This document shows, one piece after another, positions 59,301-64,000 of a stretch of DNA of 64,000 bases. The notes below the pieces were generated by a model. It saw nothing but the letters and a program-made list of their open reading frames with translations. It searched no databases and was not told where the DNA came from. This DNA is from Hyaloscypha bicolor E (Eukaryota; Ascomycota; Leotiomycetes; Helotiales; Hyaloscyphaceae): positions 899,308-963,307 of the forward strand of contig NW_020194684.1 in the NCBI RefSeq assembly GCF_002865645.1, in the 5' to 3' direction. Both the position numbers and the translations under genes were made by a program. Each line of letters opens with the position of its first letter. Position 1 is the first letter of the stretch.

Positions 59301-60992
59301 TCACTTAACCACCACTCCGTACTTCTCATCTCCTCCTAGATCCGTCCTCTTCAAAAGATCTCTTAGTATCGCTTCATCCTCCTCTGTACTTCCTTGCGCC
59401 TCTGTGACAATCGAGTCTATCCCCTCCGCGTTAAATCGATCAGAATCAAGCATAACAACAGCTTTCGCCTTCTTCTCACTCTCCCTTTCTAATTCAACAA
59501 CGGTCAAGACTCCATAAAAATCGACCTCAAACATTACTTCGATTTCCACTTCCCTTTTCCCTCTCTTCGGAAGACCATTTAGCTCAAGCCTCCCCAGCAC
59601 CCGACTCTTGCTTGCCACCAGTCTTTCCCCTTCCAAAACAATTATCACAACCTTCTCCTGCTCATCCATCATCGTAGTAATCACTCGCATCTTCACTGTC
59701 GGGATGGCTGTTCCCCTTTGTATCACCTTCTCAAATCCACCTCCTTGCGTTTCAATACCCAAACTCAAAAAGGTCACATCCACCAATGACGGAAAGACAC
59801 CATCATAATCATCCGAGACAGAATGTGCTTGTAGAGCAGCTCCGTATACCACAGCTTCATCAGATGCGAATTCTTTTGCCTGTAGAATTTTCCTCCCACG
59901 GAGAAGTCCTTCTAGTATTGGCTGGACTATCCCTGTCTTCGAGGGATCTCCAGTAAGCACAATAGCTTTGACATCCTTCTCGCCAATTTTTGCATCCTCA
60001 AGAACTTGCTTAACGAGCACTTGGATTCTGTCAGGCGTTGTCACATGACGGAGATGCTCGTCCTTCAGATGAGTCTCTCCAAGCGTACTATCAGTCTGTA
60101 GTCCAATCGTCTCCAGAACGCCATTAAGTACAGATACAACAGCGATACTCGACTCCTGCTCGCCGAGATTGCAAATCAGGAAATTATCCTCCCTTCTGCC
60201 GTGTCTCGCGATCATAGTATCAATATGATGTGCAATACCAGCGGCTGTTTCTTCGCTGATGAATCTCTTTACTTCCAAACCAGCGAGTCCAGCAGCTGTA
60301 AGGACAATTTGTTGCTGTGGATCGGCAAAATAGGATGGGACGGAGATGACGGCTGAGGAGACTGTTTGATTCAGCTGTGCCGAGGCAATGTTTCTCAGAT
60401 GGGTGAGATGGTGGGATAGGATTTCAGCAGGCGTGAAATATTGGGCTGTTCCATTGATATGAAGTTTGACTGAAGTATGGTTGTCGTGGGATACGACATC
60501 GTAGCGTAGCTCTTTGATGATGGATTGAAGAGAGGGGTCAGAACATGAGAGTCCGAGGATGAGGCTGATGAGTATTAATATTTTGGTTTCGTGAGCATGA
60601 GAGCAAGGAGACTGACCTGAGGTCATATATGGTATTCCCCGGGTTACTGCCAGCTTGCGCTTTTGCTTCAAAGCCAGTCAGTGGGACTCCAAACTCAGTG
60701 AAGCCCACGTAAGATGGGATCTTGCTGCGGTTTTGATGATCAGTGATAATCTCGAAGCTGTTGTTCCTAAATGCTGAGACACGACTGTAACTTCTTCCAA
60801 ATTCGATGGCAACAACTGCATACCGTTAGTCGGGCTTTCGGAGAGCATATGAAGTCCGGGATGCTCCTTGCCTTGGTTTTGAGGACCGGCATCAGGTTGA
60901 AGGCGCATCAAATGCTGGAAGATCACAGCGAAGAGAAGAGCGCCTGCAAACCCAAGTGCCGAGAGCAGTTTGAGTACCCTTGATGCGGACAT
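59301..60992 (-). CDS. Degenerate membrane-anchored Hsp70-like protein
   Basis: ATG at 60992; exon 1 at 60872-60992; intron 60816-60871 (56 bases, GC donor CAAG|GCAAGG, GACTAACG branch, TGCAG acceptor); exon 2 at 60617-60815; intron 60565-60616 (GTCAGT..TCAG); exon 3 at 59301-60564; 527 residues. A hydrophobic segment (about residues 7-27) suggests a signal anchor. Hsp70 landmarks are VVAIEFGRSYSRVS (phosphate-1), FEIITDHQNRSKIPSYVGFT, FTPAEILSHHLTHL, ISVPSYFADPQQQ, EETAAGIAHH, SLGIETQGGGF and EGERLVASKSRVLG. Key nucleotide-binding residues differ: phosphate-1 has E and RS instead of D and TT; phosphate-2 reads NLGEQES instead of DLGGGT; the adenosine motif is LTGDPSKTG. About 70 residues of the subdomain IIB region are missing after THL. 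No HDEL-type end. It is probably a pseudo-chaperone, possibly facing the secretory pathway. Confidence 0.88.
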
Positions 60993-61939
60993 TGTATTTG
61001 GTATCTGGCGTCCTGAATATGTGTGGGGAGTGTTGAAGACAGAGTCTGACAATGTATCTGAGATGCGTGGCAACCTGGTAAGTGTTGGAATCTGGGCCTT
61101 GGAGCCTCAAGTGACCTACGGAAAGCCAAAAGAGCGTGATGTCTAAGCGGGAAATGCATAATTTACTGTGCCGCACCCTGCGAAAAATATCAAGCACTAT
61201 CTTTTTTTTAATTATTATATTTATATACGCATTTAGGAATGCCTAGGTTGGGAGGCGGGATTGTGTGGGTACGGGCATTTTTGTGAGGTGAATCGTGGAA
61301 GATCGTTTACGTTTTGAGTTTTGAGTTTTGCGTTTTGCGTTTGTCGCCGTTGACAAGTGATCCTTACGGCTTTCCGTACATTTCGGAGTCGAATATTACA
61401 CTGAAGTCACATAATATCAGCTGATTTATAGCTCGCGATGAATTCGAATCTAAACGTGTTTATATCCTCTCTGCCTATTTCAAATAGGAGGTGTACTAAG
61501 TTATACTATATTTATATTTAAGTATTCCCTCGATCTCAAAGCCTTAGTCATAGTCTGCCATGACCAAGAAAATTGCAGCCATTTCTGGCTTTTCTGGGGG
61601 GGAGGGGGGTGTTGGATGACCCATTGGTGGGGCAGAGAAATCTTGAATGGAGAGCATTCATTGGGTGAGACAAACAAGGAAATTGCAATGCCGAGAATGA
61701 ACATTTGACAGGCTTCGAGTGAAGGTTAAAGAAAAGACGGCTTGGGAATTTCTCTAGAATGTCTTTCCAGTAAACAACAATCCACAAAAATAGAGCGTAA
61801 GAGGCAAAGTACACATTTCTTACATTGAGAATCGACAGAGGAACATCGCTATGAAATTACTCGATAGACGCTTGGATACACCACCCTAAAAATCTAGAGA
61901 AAATAGCCTCAGATGCTGATGAAACTTCCAGTTTCAGGC
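60993..61939. other. Intergenic region between the Hsp70-like and WW genes
   Basis: Upstream region of the Hsp70-like gene and 3' side of the WW gene. A GTTTTGAGTTTTGCGTTTTG run lies at about 61312-61340, and a purine-rich GGGGGGGAGGGGGG-like tract near 61594-61612. Short overlapping frames at 61501-61814 have no domain. Confidence 0.5.
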
Positions 61940-63632
61940 TCAGTAATCGTTCCCGCCGTCGTCGTCCCTGCCGTCGTCATTGTCAGATGATGAAGACGAC
62001 GAATCGTTGTTATCCTCGTTGTTATCCACGTAAGTATCCTCATTATCGACGTATGTATCGCTGTTATCAATATAGGTGTCGTTGTCCTAAGTCCAGAAGC
62101 TCGCGTTAGTATTGTCTCAAAAGGTGGGATCGAGAGTCCAGACAGTGTCTTGTAATGATCTTGATCTCGAGACAGAGGAAGGGAGTAGAAACCCGCAAGG
62201 CCTGTGAAGGAGGGAATAAGAAGAATAGAGGCTTACTTCGACAATCACCGTCTCTTGGACAATCGTAGGGTCGCCATATCCATAACTACTACTGTGGCCA
62301 CCGCCAAAACCCCAGCCGCTACTATGGGATTTGCGTCTCTCCTCTTCTAGTCTCTCCTTTTCTTCATGCTCATGCCACTCGTGAGCAATGAAACTTCCAG
62401 CAAGCAAACCCGCACCTCCTCCTAGGGCCGCGCCCCCCAGTGCTCCCATTCCCGGCTTAGCGCCTGCAGCAGGTGAAGAGTGTCCACTCAACTTGCTGAG
62501 CATACCCATAACCCCGTGTTTCTCCTGTCCTGCTGGCTGAATTGGTGGTGGGGTTGCGTATTGGGGTTGTTGGCCATAAGTAGGCTGGGGAGAGTAGGCA
62601 GGCTGCGGAGGATAGGCAGGATTGGTAGGGTATTGTTGTGGTTGGCCATAAGCTGGCTGAGCAGGATACTGTGATTGACCCTGGGGTCGACCGTAGTAAT
62701 CTCTGTTGGTTTGATGAGAGAGATCGGCTGGATTAGGAGAAGCATCTCTGGCTCCAGCAGCCGCAGGTTGGCCTGGATTAGTGGAAGGGGCTCTGGCACC
62801 GGCTACCGTGGGTGGGGTGTTGGGGTTGTACATCATTTGGTGAGTACCAGGGGTGTTGTAGGGTTGCGGGGGAGGAGAACCAGCAGTCAGAGAGGGGCTC
62901 GATAGAGCAGCTGGATTTGGAGAAAGAGCTCTAGCTCCAGGAGCTGTGGGTTGGTCATTGGGATTGTACATCATTTGGTGGGTACCTGGTGTGTTGTAAG
63001 GCTGTGGTGAAGGAGAAGCGGCAGGTTGGGAAGTTGTCGTTCGGGTTTGGGAATATGCGGCATGAACTGGCTGCTGGACAGCGGGAGGTTGCTGGGCTTG
63101 GGCCGGATAAGGAGCGGGGGGTTGGCTTGAGTCCACAGCTGGCCGTGAAGAATAAAAATCGTAACCTGGTTGTTGCGGGGTGAGAGGTTGCTGAGCCTGA
63201 GCAGGCGGCTGTGTGGGGTTGTGCTGAGGTTGAGGGGGTGCGGTTTGCTGAGATTGTGCGCCGCCGTAAGGTTGCTGAACAGCAGATTGGGGATATGAAA
63301 CATATACGGGTTGCGGAGGTGGTGCATTCTCGCCGATCGAAACGGCGGCCATGATGTTTGTCAAAGCTGTTGGATCAGCGACGAATCCTGGAGGCGGCCC
63401 TGCAGGCGGCTTCTTTCCTGCTGGTGCTGGAGGGTATACAGGCTCCGTGGGCTTCACCCAGACCGTATCTTCTGTATAAATGTTCTCATAGAACCTCCAA
63501 ACTAATCAGCGCATGATGGGGAATAATATTCAAAATGATGTGAGCTCACCATGCTTTGTACGTTTCGTCCCAGTGAGCTTTCCATCCTTCTGGGACTTCT
63601 GGCGGAGGGGGACCTGCGGGTGGTTTAACCAT
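61940..63632 (-). CDS. WW-domain protein with P/Q-rich body, glycine-zipper-like segment and acidic tail
   Basis: ATG at 63632; exon 1 at 63550-63632; intron 63495-63549 (GTGAGC..GGAG); exon 2 at 62237-63494; intron 62087-62236 (GTAAGC..TTAG); exon 3 at 61940-62086; 495 residues. Residues 13-43 form a WW domain with the two signature Trp (W17, W40), the aromatic block WFY (28-30) and the closing Pro43; such domains bind proline-rich ligands. Residues about 60-340 are Pro/Gln/Tyr/Ala-rich, including PYNTPGTHQMMYNPN twice. A Gly/Ala-rich segment (GMGALGGAALGGGAGLLAGS) resembles a glycine zipper and is followed by a His/Glu/Lys helix and a GWGFGGGHSSSYGYG stretch. The last exon encodes three DTYVDN-type repeats and an Asp-rich tail. 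Its own proline-rich body could be a WW ligand. Confidence 0.88.
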
Positions 63633-64000
63633 GGTCGCTGGTTTCCTGTCTGTGCGATCGAATATATGTCGTAATGAGAATATTGGGACGAGCGTGGAGA
63701 TTCTTATCTTCGGGAAGTTCGGACTTCCTGTACCTTTTTGAAGCTGTATCTAGCAAAATGTAGTAGTGGTGGCGCAGATGGGAACATTGTTTTTAAGAAT
63801 GAATAGCTACCCCTCCACTACGAACCAAATTGGACAGCATGCAGCAAAGCAATCGAAGACCCAGCCAATCCAATTCAATGCTTCCAAGAACACGGAGACT
63901 CAGCCCCGGAGCTTGGCGCCGAAAGAGCGTGTAAGAAATGGGGTGGGGAGCCATCACAGGTGCTCAGGAGATGCAGTCTCAGCTTCCACAACCGCATACA
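63633..64000. other. Upstream region of the WW gene, no gene seen
   Basis: Normal composition up to the window edge; nothing else is recognised. Confidence 0.5.

Noticed and set aside
62480..63505. Plus-strand and alternative minus-strand frames over the WW gene
   Set aside because: Produced by the Pro/Gln-rich repetitive codons of the real frame; no independent support.

Overview
The window looks like a piece of a filamentous ascomycete genome (Pezizomycotina, possibly Leotiomycetes/Helotiales; the class-level guess is inference). The sequence has two compartments. Gene islands of ordinary base composition carry short introns (about 45-150 bases) with GT..AG or GC..AG ends and CTRAC-like branch sites. 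Between them lie very AT-rich blocks made of wrecked transposons whose reading frames are broken mostly by TAG/TAA where CAG, CAA or TGG is expected, the footprint of repeat-induced point mutation (RIP). I saw no rRNA, tRNA, CRISPR array or bacterial operon.

Left part (1-25.9 kb): transposon relics surround a small gene island at 7.0-9.5 kb (a two-exon 108-residue gene, a MITE, a minisatellite ORF, an uncharacterised exon). From 9371 to 25867 the 3' end of a GMC-type oxidoreductase gene survives in three pieces separated by two insertions. The first is a TA-flanked inverted-repeat element (9541-13685) that itself contains a nearly intact Tc1/mariner-like transposon (10291-13477). The second is an 11.8-kb element (13880-25681) with an 83-base repeat array near its left end, itself invaded by a complete Ty1/copia element (17997-24323). 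A second arm with the same 83-base repeats ends at 4868.

Middle (25.9-48 kb): a secreted alginate-lyase-like gene, a second truncated GMC 3' end, and an ice-binding (DUF3494) protein gene with a long Ser/Thr tail. Then comes a 14.7-kb Ty3/gypsy element on the minus strand (LTRs at 32874 and 47355) with a second complete copia element (34343-41300) nested in it.

Right part (48-64 kb): DNA polymerase kappa and, convergent with it, a three-RPEL-motif protein; a pogo/Fot1-type transposon; a multi-exon gene of unknown function; a RIP-scarred FG-GAP repeat pseudogene lying tail-to-tail with a degenerate membrane-anchored Hsp70-like gene; and a WW-domain protein with a P/Q-rich body and acidic tail. 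The coding genes do not form one pathway. The main story is insertion, nesting and RIP around fragments of secreted/oxidoreductase genes. Exon joins given here come from reading frame and splice motifs alone and were not tested with transcripts.
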